A DNA stretch of 64,000 nucleotides, from positions 1 through 64,000 of the forward strand of contig NZ_JOAG01000031.1 in NCBI RefSeq assembly GCF_000725485.1. Reading direction: 5' to 3'. How positions within the stretch are numbered: position 1 is the stretch's first letter; each line of letters starts with the position of its first letter. Positions 43,056 to 50,370 of this stretch are shown here, piece by piece. This DNA comes from Nonomuraea candida (GTDB taxonomy: Bacteria > Actinomycetota > Actinomycetes > Streptosporangiales > Streptosporangiaceae). A program made the position numbers and the translations under genes. Below the pieces are notes generated by a model, which saw nothing but the letters and a program-made list of their open reading frames with translations, did not search any database and was not told the origin of the DNA.

Positions 43056-43801
43056 TCCGGCCTCGCCTTCCTGGCCCGCCGCACCAGCAGGTCGCGCAGC
43101 TCGCGGGTGTGCCGCCGGCTGACCGGGATCTCGGTGTCGCCGACGCGGACGGTGCACTTGCCGGAGTCGATGTGCAGCTCCTCGATGTGTTTGACGGCCA
43201 CCAGATGGCTGCGGTGCACCCGGACGAACCCGGCCGACGACCACCGCTCCTCCAGCGTGGCCAGCGGGATGCGCACGAGGTGGCTGCCCGCGGCGGTGTG
43301 CAGGCGGGCGTAGTCGCCGTGCGCCTCGACGTACATGACGTCGGCGCTGGAGACGAACCGGGTCACCCCGCCCAGCTCGACCGGGATGGTGTCGCTCTCG
43401 CCGCCCTCCGCGGGCACGTCGGCGGAGACCGCCACCCGCCGGATGGCCTCGGCCAGCCGCTCGGGCCGTACGGGCTTGAGCAGGTAGTCCTCGGCCTTGA
43501 TCTCGAAGGCGTCCACCGCGTGCTCCTCGTACGCGGTCACGAAGACCACCCGGGGCGGGTTGGCGAACTGCGACAGCAGCCGCCCGAGCACGACGCCGTC
43601 GAGCCCGCGCATCCTGATGTCGAGGAAGACGGCGTCGATGGGCCGGCCGTCGGCGATGGCGCGGTCGAGCAGCCGCAGCGCCGCCGCGCCGTCCCTGGCC
43701 GTGGCCACCTCGCCGATGCGGGGATCGGCGCGCAGCAGGTACGACAGGTCTTCGAGGGCGGGCAGCTCGTCGTCGACCGCGAGGACCCGGAGTTGTGCCA
43801 T
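43052..43801 (-). CDS. LytTR-family response regulator
   Basis: 249 aa. Receiver domain (1-125) with acidic pair Asp10-Asp11, phosphoryl Asp61 in VFLDIRM, and Lys in YLLKPV. The C-terminal LytTR DNA-binding domain (about 148-245) has YVEAHGDYARLHT and FVRVHRSHLV. It pairs with the LytS-type kinase 33 bp upstream and probably activates the downstream transporter genes. Confidence 0.92.
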   Translation of the reverse strand: MAQLRVLAVDDELPALEDLSYLLRADPRIGEVATARDGAAALRLLDRAIADGRPIDAVFLDIRMRGLDGVVLGRLLSQFANPPRVVFVTAYEEHAVDAFEIKAEDYLLKPVRPERLAEAIRRVAVSADVPAEGGESDTIPVELGGVTRFVSSADVMYVEAHGDYARLHTAAGSHLVRIPLATLEERWSSAGFVRVHRSHLVAVKHIEELHIDSGKCTVRVGDTEIPVSRRHTRELRDLLVRRARKARPE

Positions 43802-43834
43802 AGACAGTGATGAAACCGACAACAAAGATCGAGG

Positions 43835-45016
43835 TCAACGGGCGGAGACGCCTGGGTGATATTTCGGCAATCTGATGTTGACCTTGGTACCCGCGCCGCC
43901 GGCCGTTTCGACGACGAGGCCGTACTCGTCGCCGTACACCTGGCGGAGCCGCTCGTCCACGTTCGCCAGCCCGACGCCGCCGGCGGGGGTGATCTCACCT
44001 GCGAGGATGCGGCGCAGCCGCTCGGGGTCCATGCCGAGCCCGTCGTCCTCGACGCTGATGCGGCACTCGGCGCCCGCGTCCTCGGCGATGATCGTGATGC
44101 GGCCGACGCCGTTCTTGCTCTCCAGTCCGTGCCGCACGGCGTTCTCCACCAGCGGCTGCAGGCACAGGAACGGCACCGCGACCGGCAGCACCTCGGGCGC
44201 GATGCGCAGCGTCACCTGGAGCTGGTCGCCGAACCTGGCCCGCTCCAGGATCAGGTAGCGGTCGATCGAGCGCAGTTCCTCGGCCAGGGTGGTGAACTCG
44301 CCGTGCCGCCGGAAGGAGTAGCGGGTGAAGTCGGCGAACTCCAGCAGCAGCTCCCTGGCCCGCTCGGGGTCGGTGCGCACGAAGGAGGCGATGGTGGTCA
44401 GCGAGTTGTAGATGAAGTGCGGCGAGATCTGCGCGCGCAGCGCCCGCACCTCGGCCTCCATGAGCAGCGTGCGCGAGCGGTCCAGCTCGGCCAGCTCCAG
44501 TTGCGAGTCCACCCACCCGGCCACCTCCTGCGCGGCCCGCACCAGCCCGGCGGAGGCGTTCTGCCCGTACGCGGCCAGCGTGCCCACCACGCGGTCGTCG
44601 GTCGTCAGCGGCACCACCACGGCGTGCCTGATGGGGCATTCGAGCAGGTCGCAGTCGATGGTGAGCACCTGGGTGCGGCCGTCCTTCAGGGTCGCCGCGG
44701 CGTGCTCGAACGCCTGGTCGGCGTGGTGGTCGTCGCCTTCGCCGTCGTAGACGAGCAGCCGCTCGCCGTCGGTGATGGCCAGCGCCGCCGACCCGAGCAG
44801 GGCGCGCAGGTGCCGCGAGGCCCGCTCGGCCCCGTCGGCGGTCAGGCCGGCCCGCAGCGGCGGCCCGGCCAGCGAGGCGGTGTGCAGGGTCTCGAACGTG
44901 GCCCGCTCCGCGGGGCTGGTGCCCAGCTCGCGGCGGCCCCGCATGACGCGCCAGAGCACGAGCGAGGGCACGCCGACGACCACCGCCACGACGGCCGCGC
45001 CGACCAGGTACTCCAC
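43835..45016 (-). CDS. LytS-type sensor histidine kinase
   Basis: 393 aa. One N-terminal membrane helix (about 3-24), a GAF-like region (about 55-175), then a His_kinase domain with ISPHFIYNSL (His200), an N-box PLVENAVRHGLES and G-box EDDGLGMD. GAF plus a single helix suggests it senses a cytoplasmic or membrane-near ligand. Together with the LytTR regulator and symporter it resembles BtsSR/BtsT-type carboxylate sensing units. Confidence 0.9.
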   Translation of the reverse strand: MEYLVGAAVVAVVVGVPSLVLWRVMRGRRELGTSPAERATFETLHTASLAGPPLRAGLTADGAERASRHLRALLGSAALAITDGERLLVYDGEGDDHHADQAFEHAAATLKDGRTQVLTIDCDLLECPIRHAVVVPLTTDDRVVGTLAAYGQNASAGLVRAAQEVAGWVDSQLELAELDRSRTLLMEAEVRALRAQISPHFIYNSLTTIASFVRTDPERARELLLEFADFTRYSFRRHGEFTTLAEELRSIDRYLILERARFGDQLQVTLRIAPEVLPVAVPFLCLQPLVENAVRHGLESKNGVGRITIIAEDAGAECRISVEDDGLGMDPERLRRILAGEITPAGGVGLANVDERLRQVYGDEYGLVVETAGGAGTKVNIRLPKYHPGVSAR

Positions 45017-45032
45017 GCGGCCAGAGCCTAGC

Positions 45033-45437
45033 TCACAGGGCTTTGGCGATGAGATCGGCGTACGACCGGGCCTCCTCGGCCGATGCGTACGTCGTGCGCG
45101 GCCAGAAGAAGCCGCGCAGCCCGTCCTTCTTGTTGCGCGGCACCACGTGGACGTGCAGGTGGGGCACGCTCTGGCTGATGCGGTTGTTCATCGCGACGAA
45201 CGTGCCGCCGGCCTGCAGCCCCTGCTCCACCGCCCGCGCCATGGCCTGCACCCGCTCGAAGAACGGCCCCACGTCGCCCAGGTCGGACAGCGTCTCGGCG
45301 TGCAGGCGCGGCACGACCAGCACGTGGCCCTTGAAGACCGGCCGGGTGTCGAGAAAGGAGACCGCCACCTCGTCGGAGGCCACCACGTGGGCGGGCCGCT
45401 CACCGGCCACGATCTCGCAGAACAGGTCAGTGCTCAC
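45033..45437 (-). CDS. HIT-family nucleotide hydrolase
   Basis: 134 aa. Histidine triad HLHVHVV (His93, 95, 97). Family members hydrolyse AMP conjugates or dinucleotides such as AMP-lysine or Ap4A. The C-terminus (RGFFWPRTTYASAEEA) is typical of actinobacterial HIT proteins. GTG start; no obvious operon partner. Confidence 0.9.
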   Translation of the reverse strand: MSTDLFCEIVAGERPAHVVASDEVAVSFLDTRPVFKGHVLVVPRLHAETLSDLGDVGPFFERVQAMARAVEQGLQAGGTFVAMNNRISQSVPHLHVHVVPRNKKDGLRGFFWPRTTYASAEEARSYADLIAKAL

Positions 45438-45546
45438 CGCCCGACCCTACCCGCCTCTCCCCGGCCTCCTCAGCCCCGCCACCCGTCGCACCCTCGGCCC
45501 CGCCTTCTCAGTCCCCCCACCCATCGGCCCGTCGCGCCCTCGCCCT

Positions 45547-46287
45547 TCAGCTCGGGTCGCCGCCGCCCCCTGTCCGGGCGGCCTTGGCCGCGAAGGCCGT
45601 CCAGCTCGTCATGTTGGGCGCGCTCCACTCGCCGGGGGTGCGCAGGAAGTGCTCGCCCACCCGCTCACGCAGCCGCCCGGGCACCTCGTCCAGGGGCACC
45701 TTCGCGCCCCGGCAGTGGTAGACCAGCCCGCCCCCGCGCTGCCCCATCGCCATCCACGGTAACCACGGCGAGACCCGGCACCAGGAGAACACGCACGGCA
45801 CGTCCGGCATCCCGGACTCCACGTCGGCGGCCGAGGCGAAGAACTGGAACAGCTCCAGCGCCCGGTAGGTGTCGCTCGCCGAGTTCTCCGGATAGTCGGC
45901 CACCTTCAGCGGCGACGGATAGGCCAGCCGCACGTCCACGTTGTAGACGACCTGCCCGCCCAGCCGCGTCACGGGCACCGGGTAGCCGCCCAGCCGCTGG
46001 TTGACGGGGTCGTTGAAGACATGCTGCACCTCGACCTCGCGCCCGGTGAACGGGTTGTGCCAGGTCTCGAGCACCTGCCTGCCCGCGGGGTCGAGGTAGA
46101 GCGCGGCCTCCCGGGCCAGCAGCAGCGAGCCGCCGTCGGGCGACTCGACCGCCCTGGCCACGTTGAGCCCCTCGAACCCGAACAGGTGAAGCGGCCCGTC
46201 GTCGTCCTGCCAGCCGTAGACGTCGCCGGTCCAGTAGGAGATGGTCTCCGCCCCGTCGGACGAGGCGCGCACCCGGATGAAGTCCAT
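45547..46287 (-). CDS. DUF1838 family protein
   Basis: 246 aa. The layout (VYGWQDDDGPLHLFGFEGLN, WHNPFTGREVEVQHVFNDPV, then WCRVSPWLPWMAMGQRGGGL) matches DUF1838. Function unknown; predicted beta-rich and cytoplasmic. The start at 46287 (MDFIRVRA) is chosen over 46344, which adds a basic leader without a ribosome binding site. Confidence 0.78.
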   Translation of the reverse strand: MDFIRVRASSDGAETISYWTGDVYGWQDDDGPLHLFGFEGLNVARAVESPDGGSLLLAREAALYLDPAGRQVLETWHNPFTGREVEVQHVFNDPVNQRLGGYPVPVTRLGGQVVYNVDVRLAYPSPLKVADYPENSASDTYRALELFQFFASAADVESGMPDVPCVFSWCRVSPWLPWMAMGQRGGGLVYHCRGAKVPLDEVPGRLRERVGEHFLRTPGEWSAPNMTSWTAFAAKAARTGGGGDPS

Positions 46288-46439
46288 GATCGGCAGCCTA
46301 ACCCGCCGCCCCCGGCAGTCCGGTGCCAACTTGGGGCATGGCACCGGGCAACCGGCCGGGGACCGGCAGCAGCATCGGCTCCCTCGCCATGCGGGGCGGG
46401 CACATGGCGCTTCACCCCTCCGGACACGGAGGGTAGCGC

Positions 46440-46460
46440 TGTAACGCCTTTCGGGTTACA
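46440..46460. promoter_or_regulatory. Palindromic operator/promoter of the toxin-antitoxin locus
   Basis: TGTAAC (46440-46445) and GTTACA (46455-46460) form a perfect 6-bp inverted repeat with 9-bp spacing. It overlaps a TACAAT -10 (46457-46462), as expected for autorepression by a toxin-antitoxin complex. Confidence 0.6.
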
Positions 46461-46493
46461 ATAGAACAAGAATTCGAGAAACGGGAGGGTGGG

Positions 46494-47177
46494 GTGCTGG
46501 TCATGGCTCGTCCATTCCCTACACTGGACATCGTGCCGGTTTCTGCGCCTCTTCGCGGCCCCGCGGCGGTCGTCGCCTATCTCCTGGCAACGGCCCGCAC
46601 CAATGGCATGCGCATCAACCGGACGAAACTCGCCAAACTGCTCTACCTCGCCGACCTTCGTGCCGTCGAGCGCGGGTTCCCCCCTGGGTCCGGCGTCGAA
46701 TGGCGCTGGCGTCACTACGGGCCGCACAGCCTTCGTCTCGCGGAGGTCGAACACGATCTGTCCGAGGCGGGCGTCATCGAGGTCGAAGAGAAGACCGATC
46801 CTTTCGCCGGATATCGCGAATGCACGGTTCACCTGATCAACGCCCCGCAGGTCGTGATCGACTCCGAGTTCGCCGAGATCGTGAACGGCGTGCTCGCCGA
46901 ATACGGGCGTTGGTCGGCAGGTCAGCTCCGCGAGTTCACCTACCAGACGCCGCCCATGCAGGAGGCGATCAAACGCAAACAGCGCGGCGTGCGGCTCGAC
47001 CTGGCCGGCGGGCCACCGCTCCCCGACCTCGGCTCCGGCCTGGCGCGGCTGCGTGCCTGGGCCGAGCGCAATCCCTTGCCCGATGACGAGCCCGGCGGTG
47101 TCGACGATCTGGTCGAGGAGAGCCGTCGACTCGCCGAACACCGAGCCGAGGCAACCCGGCACCTACTGGAGGAATAG
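46494..47177 (+). CDS. Panacea-domain (SocA/DUF4065-like) antitoxin
   Basis: 227 aa. The Panacea core is visible (INRTKLAKLLYLADLRAVER, VEWRWRHYGPHS, LRLAEVEHDL), followed by a C-terminal extension. Panacea proteins act as antitoxins for many unrelated toxins. GTG at 46494 has GGAGGG 4 nt upstream; ATG 46503 is an alternative. Its stop overlaps the toxin start by 1 nt (TAGTG), the usual coupled order. Confidence 0.8.
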   Translation: MLVMARPFPTLDIVPVSAPLRGPAAVVAYLLATARTNGMRINRTKLAKLLYLADLRAVERGFPPGSGVEWRWRHYGPHSLRLAEVEHDLSEAGVIEVEEKTDPFAGYRECTVHLINAPQVVIDSEFAEIVNGVLAEYGRWSAGQLREFTYQTPPMQEAIKRKQRGVRLDLAGGPPLPDLGSGLARLRAWAERNPLPDDEPGGVDDLVEESRRLAEHRAEATRHLLEE

Positions 47178-47550
47178 TGCCGGGTCCCTACGTGGCCGGC
47201 GGCGTCTATCTCGTCAGCGACAAGGAGCTACGCCTCATCCCAGAGGAAGAGCGCGTCGTTCACGACGAGCGCCGTCCGGTGGTCGTCGTCACAGGTGGAG
47301 ACGCCAATGGTGATGCCGATTGGCCCTTCGTCCTCGTCTGCCCGATCTCGGGTTCCACGTCACGGCGCACCCGCTTCGACGTTCAGCTGGGCCGGGGCAG
47401 GGCGGCGTCATCAAGAAGTGCTGGATCCGCGTCCCGGTGGTCCAGCCACTGATGAAGACAGCACTGGAGGACCGCACCGGCGCGTTGGACGAGGACCTGC
47501 TCACTCAGGTGCAGGGGCGTGTTGCGCAATATCTCGGCCTGCTCGGCTGA
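47177..47550 (+). pseudogene. PemK/MazF-like toxin gene with a frameshift
   Basis: The first 73 codons encode GGVYLVSDKELRLIPEEERV and PFVLVCPISGSTSRRTRFDV, a PemK/MazF-like start. The rest of the family sequence (GGVIKKCWIRVPVVQPLMKT to YLGLLG) is in the +1 phase and ends at 47550. One base added in the G-run at 47394-47397 would restore a 124-aa protein. As read, the product is 91 aa with an unrelated tail ending at 47452. It may be an inactivating mutation, a homopolymer sequencing error, or slippage. The MazF family cleaves RNA. Confidence 0.75.
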
Positions 47551-47601
47551 GCGACGGCCCTCGAAGCCATCCTCGTCGCCGGCGCAGGGGACGCTCAGCC
47601 G
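47544..47601. terminator. Long inverted repeat spanning both convergent stops
   Basis: CGGCTGAGCG (47544-47553) pairs with CGCTCAGCCG (47592-47601). The 38-nt interior can fold further. It contains the toxin and lipoprotein stop codons, so it may terminate both. Confidence 0.4.
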
Positions 47602-48041
47602 GCCGGGGTGACGGTGATGGTGAAGACGGCTTCGCCGGAGTGTCGCCTGCTCTCCTCCGTGGCCGGGGTCCTGTCCTGGCCGCAGCGCCAGCAGTTGCGC
47701 AGCCGGACCTCCGTCCTGCCCGGCTTCTTGCCGTTGAAGACGAAGTAGGCGGTGCCGCCCGAGCCGGGGGCGTCGCCGTCGCTCACGTGCTCCTCGCTGA
47801 TGAACGAGGCCACCTTCGGGTCCGGCACCTCCACCAGGTCCCAGGAGTCGCCCACGGACGGGTTGTCGGCCACGGTCAGCGAGAACCGCTGGCCTGAGCG
47901 GACATCGACCTGCACGGTCGTGCCCTTGGAGCCCTTGACCAGCTTGCCGTAGTCGCTCACCGCCGACCCGGCGCCGCATCCCGCCGCCACCAGCAGGGCG
48001 AGCAGGGCCACGCCGGACCGGCCGGCCGTTCGACGCATCAT
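47595..48041 (-). CDS. Lipoprotein with chagasin-like (I42) protease-inhibitor domain
   Basis: 148 aa. Signal peptide with lipobox VAAGC (Cys22). The mature part has the three chagasin-type loops: NPSVGDSW in place of NPTTGxxW, a Gly-rich GSGGTAYFVFNGKKPG, and RLRNCWRC. Chagasins block papain-type cysteine proteases; here the protein would be on the outer face of the membrane. A Cys pair in the third loop is unusual. Confidence 0.75.
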   Translation of the reverse strand: MMRRTAGRSGVALLALLVAAGCGAGSAVSDYGKLVKGSKGTTVQVDVRSGQRFSLTVADNPSVGDSWDLVEVPDPKVASFISEEHVSDGDAPGSGGTAYFVFNGKKPGRTEVRLRNCWRCGQDRTPATEESRRHSGEAVFTITVTPAG

Positions 48042-48091
48042 CCCGGCAGGTTATCGGCCCGCCCGCCCGGCGCCCCGACCACCCTGGGCGG

Positions 48092-48877
48092 TTACCGGGT
48101 CATGCGGCGTCTGCGCATGCGGCGCACGGCGAAGACGATCACCGCGCCGACCGTGGCGATGAGCAGGACCGGACGCTTCCTCGCCTTCGTGGCGGCGCCC
48201 TTGACCTGGTCGGGCGTGCCCTCGCGGACCTTGCCGGCCACCTCGGACGCCTTGTGCCTGACGGTCTCGGCCGCGTCGGCGGCCCGCTCCTTGGCGGTCT
48301 CGGCCGCGTGGCTCGCCCGGTCCCTGGCCGCCTCGGCGGCGTGGCTCGCCCGCTCCTTGGCGGTCTCCGCCGCGTGCCCGGCCCGGCTCTTCACGTCGGC
48401 CTTCTGGGCCAGGGCGCTGACGGTCTCGCCCATCTGTCTGCGCGTCTCCGCGATGTCTCTGCGCACGTCGTCCTCGTCTCCTTCGTCTTCGTCCAGCCCG
48501 CGCGACCGCGCCGCCGAGCCTCTGTCCGTCCGCCCGCCGGTCCGCCCGCGGGTCTTCTCCGCGGAGTGCGCGCCGGTGTGCCCGCGCGTCTCCTCCGTGG
48601 CGTGCTCGCGGGTGCGCCCGCCGGGCCCCTGCATGGAGTCCTCTTCGGTCCGCAGGTGGTCGGTCGCCTCCGAGCGTTCATCCGGTATGGGGGTCTCCGG
48701 GATGAACGTCTCGTGCCCCTCGCGCGCCGCTTCGGCGCGGCGCGCGTTGTCCGCCGCGCCCGCCCTGGTCGGGGGGACGTTGATGGACTCGTGCTCGGTC
48801 GGGGTGCCCACGGTGGCCCGGTGCGCCCCGACGTTGCCGGCGCTCTGCTCGCTGTATCCGGGGTCGGTCTCGCTCAT
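48092..48877 (-). CDS. DUF3618-type membrane protein with helical repeats
   Basis: 261 aa. A hydrophilic N-terminal half rich in Glu/Arg/Thr precedes the DUF3618 element (DDVRRDIAETRRQMGETVSAL). Four 11-residue ASHAAETAKER-type repeats follow, then a C-terminal membrane helix (LLIATVGAVIVFAV) and a basic tail. Such proteins are common in actinobacterial envelopes; function unknown. The ATG overlaps the stop of the holin-like gene (ATGA). Confidence 0.8.
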   Translation of the reverse strand: MSETDPGYSEQSAGNVGAHRATVGTPTEHESINVPPTRAGAADNARRAEAAREGHETFIPETPIPDERSEATDHLRTEEDSMQGPGGRTREHATEETRGHTGAHSAEKTRGRTGGRTDRGSAARSRGLDEDEGDEDDVRRDIAETRRQMGETVSALAQKADVKSRAGHAAETAKERASHAAEAARDRASHAAETAKERAADAAETVRHKASEVAGKVREGTPDQVKGAATKARKRPVLLIATVGAVIVFAVRRMRRRRMTR

Positions 48878-49254
48878 CGCCGTGCCCTCTCCTTGACCAT
48901 GTCGATGTCGGCCTTGACGCTCGCGATGGCCTCCGTCGGCACCGGTGGGGTGGCGCGTTTGACCTCGTTGCGGCCGAAGAACCCGAGCAGCGCGGCGGCG
49001 ATGAACAGCACTGCCGCGACGATGGCGGCGGCCGCCCACCCGGGCAGTACGAGAGCGAGGAGCATGACGACGGCGGCCACCAGTGTCGCACCGCCGAAGA
49101 ACGCGGCCATTCCCGCCGCGCCGAACAGGCCCGCGCCGAACCCGGCGCGTTTGCCCTTCTCCGTGAGCTCCATCCTGGCCAGGCGAAGCTCATCCTTCAC
49201 GAGCCTGGAGATCTGCTCGGAAAGATCGTTGACCAGCTTGTGGGTGTCGTTCAC
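48874..49254 (-). CDS. Phage-holin-superfamily (DUF1469) membrane protein
   Basis: 126 aa. The N-terminal amphipathic part (DLSEQISRLVKDELRLARMEL) and two membrane helices (about 45-72 and 76-96) are typical of actinobacterial holin-III-like proteins. These are not phage lysis genes but co-occur with DUF3618 proteins, as here. GTG start with GGAGGAGG upstream. Confidence 0.88.
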   Translation of the reverse strand: MNDTHKLVNDLSEQISRLVKDELRLARMELTEKGKRAGFGAGLFGAAGMAAFFGGATLVAAVVMLLALVLPGWAAAAIVAAVLFIAAALLGFFGRNEVKRATPPVPTEAIASVKADIDMVKERARR

Positions 49255-49333
49255 GACGTTCGCCTCCTCCGCTGAGGAAGGCGACTACCCGAACAAACTG
49301 CCTTCTATCACGCAATATGCCCGCATAGCGGGC

Positions 49334-49501
49334 TTATCGCCGCTTGGCGGCCTTCAGCAGGAAGCTCAGGACGGACACCACGGGGTCCTTCTGGACCTCG
49401 CACCAGTTGTCGGGCTGCTTCGGCTTGCTCCACGGCGACGGCAGCTCGCACGAGGGAGCCTGCGGCTTGGGCCGCTCACACCACGATCCGGGAGAGTTCA
49501 T
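49334..49501 (-). CDS. Small Cys/Trp/Pro-rich hypothetical protein
   Basis: 55 aa, not recognised. Two WCE elements, a further Cys and several Pro-Lys pairs (SWCERPKPQAP, SPWSKPKQPDNWCEV) precede a hydrophobic/basic C-terminus (VVSVLSFLLKAAKRR). The only purine-rich site, AAAGG, is too close to the ATG, so the gene call is uncertain. It lies between the holin gene and the methyltransferase. Confidence 0.4.
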   Translation of the reverse strand: MNSPGSWCERPKPQAPSCELPSPWSKPKQPDNWCEVQKDPVVSVLSFLLKAAKRR

Positions 49502-49511
49502 ACCTTTCAGT

Positions 49512-50288
49512 CTACGTCGCCGGCCGCCGCGCATCACGGGCCCGGCAAAGGAGGTGCGTCAGGGCGCTCACCGCGCGGTAGGGGTCCGTCCTGCCCGCCC
49601 GCTCCTCGGCCGCCAGCAGGTCGCGGAGATCGCCCGGATCGCCGGGGACGGGCGCGCCGTCGGGCAGCGCGTCGGTGAACACCCGCACGCCGTACCACTG
49701 CCGCACCTCCAGCCCCTGTACGGCCAGCCGCCCCGTCAGCTCCGCCCGCCGGTCGGCCCGGGCCGGGACGCCGAGCCTGTTGACGTAACGGGTGCCGTCG
49801 AAGGCCCGCAGCGCCCCCGCCCAGTCGCCCAGCAGCCCCGGCCGCATGGCCATCGCGTCGCCGTTGCGCACGAGCAGCGACAGCAGGCCGCCGGGGGCGA
49901 GCACGCGGGCCAGACCGGCCAGGACCGGGCCGGGGTCGTCGAAGTACATGAGCACGCCGTGGCACAGGACGACGTCGAAGCCGCCCGGCTCGAACAGCTC
50001 CCCCAGCCGCTCCGCCCGCCCCAGCACGGTCCTGACGTGCATGCCCGGCTGGATCCCGGCCTCAAGGAGGCCGAGCAGCTCGCGGGAGGCGTCGAGCGCG
50101 GTCACGTGGTGGCCCCTGGCCGCCAGCTTGAGCGCCTGCGTGCCCTGGCCGCAGCCCACGTCGAGGACGTTGCGCGCGGTGGCGGGCAGCTGCTCGGCGA
50201 GCTGACGGGCGACCAGCTCCTGCCGTACGACGTCCCGCAGGCTCCCCAGCCCCTCCCGCCACCTGCCCTCGGCCCCCGTGAACTCCAT
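49512..50288 (-). CDS. SAM-dependent methyltransferase (CmoA/SmtA-like class I)
   Basis: 258 aa. SAM-binding motif I is NVLDVGCGQGTQALKLA; motif II region FDVVLCHGVLMYFDDP; motif III LAPGGLLSLLVRN. The C-terminal half (VRQWYGVRVFTDALP) is similar to SmtA/CmoM-type tRNA methyltransferases. The ATG at 50288 is 82 bp from the divergent helicase start. Confidence 0.82.
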   Translation of the reverse strand: MEFTGAEGRWREGLGSLRDVVRQELVARQLAEQLPATARNVLDVGCGQGTQALKLAARGHHVTALDASRELLGLLEAGIQPGMHVRTVLGRAERLGELFEPGGFDVVLCHGVLMYFDDPGPVLAGLARVLAPGGLLSLLVRNGDAMAMRPGLLGDWAGALRAFDGTRYVNRLGVPARADRRAELTGRLAVQGLEVRQWYGVRVFTDALPDGAPVPGDPGDLRDLLAAEERAGRTDPYRAVSALTHLLCRARDARRPAT

Positions 50289-50370
50289 GTGCGCAGCATA
50301 TTGGCCGCGCGATCTCCGGGCCCGGACCCGGCGTGCCCGATCTTCCCGCAGGTCGGGGTACCCTTCCGGG

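Noticed and set aside
43802..43825. TTG start giving nine extra residues on the LytTR regulator
   Set aside because: No ribosome binding site, and the receiver domain begins at the ATG at 43801.
48874..49254. Prophage lysis cassette
   Set aside because: The holin-superfamily protein pairs with a DUF3618 envelope protein; no endolysin or other phage genes are near.
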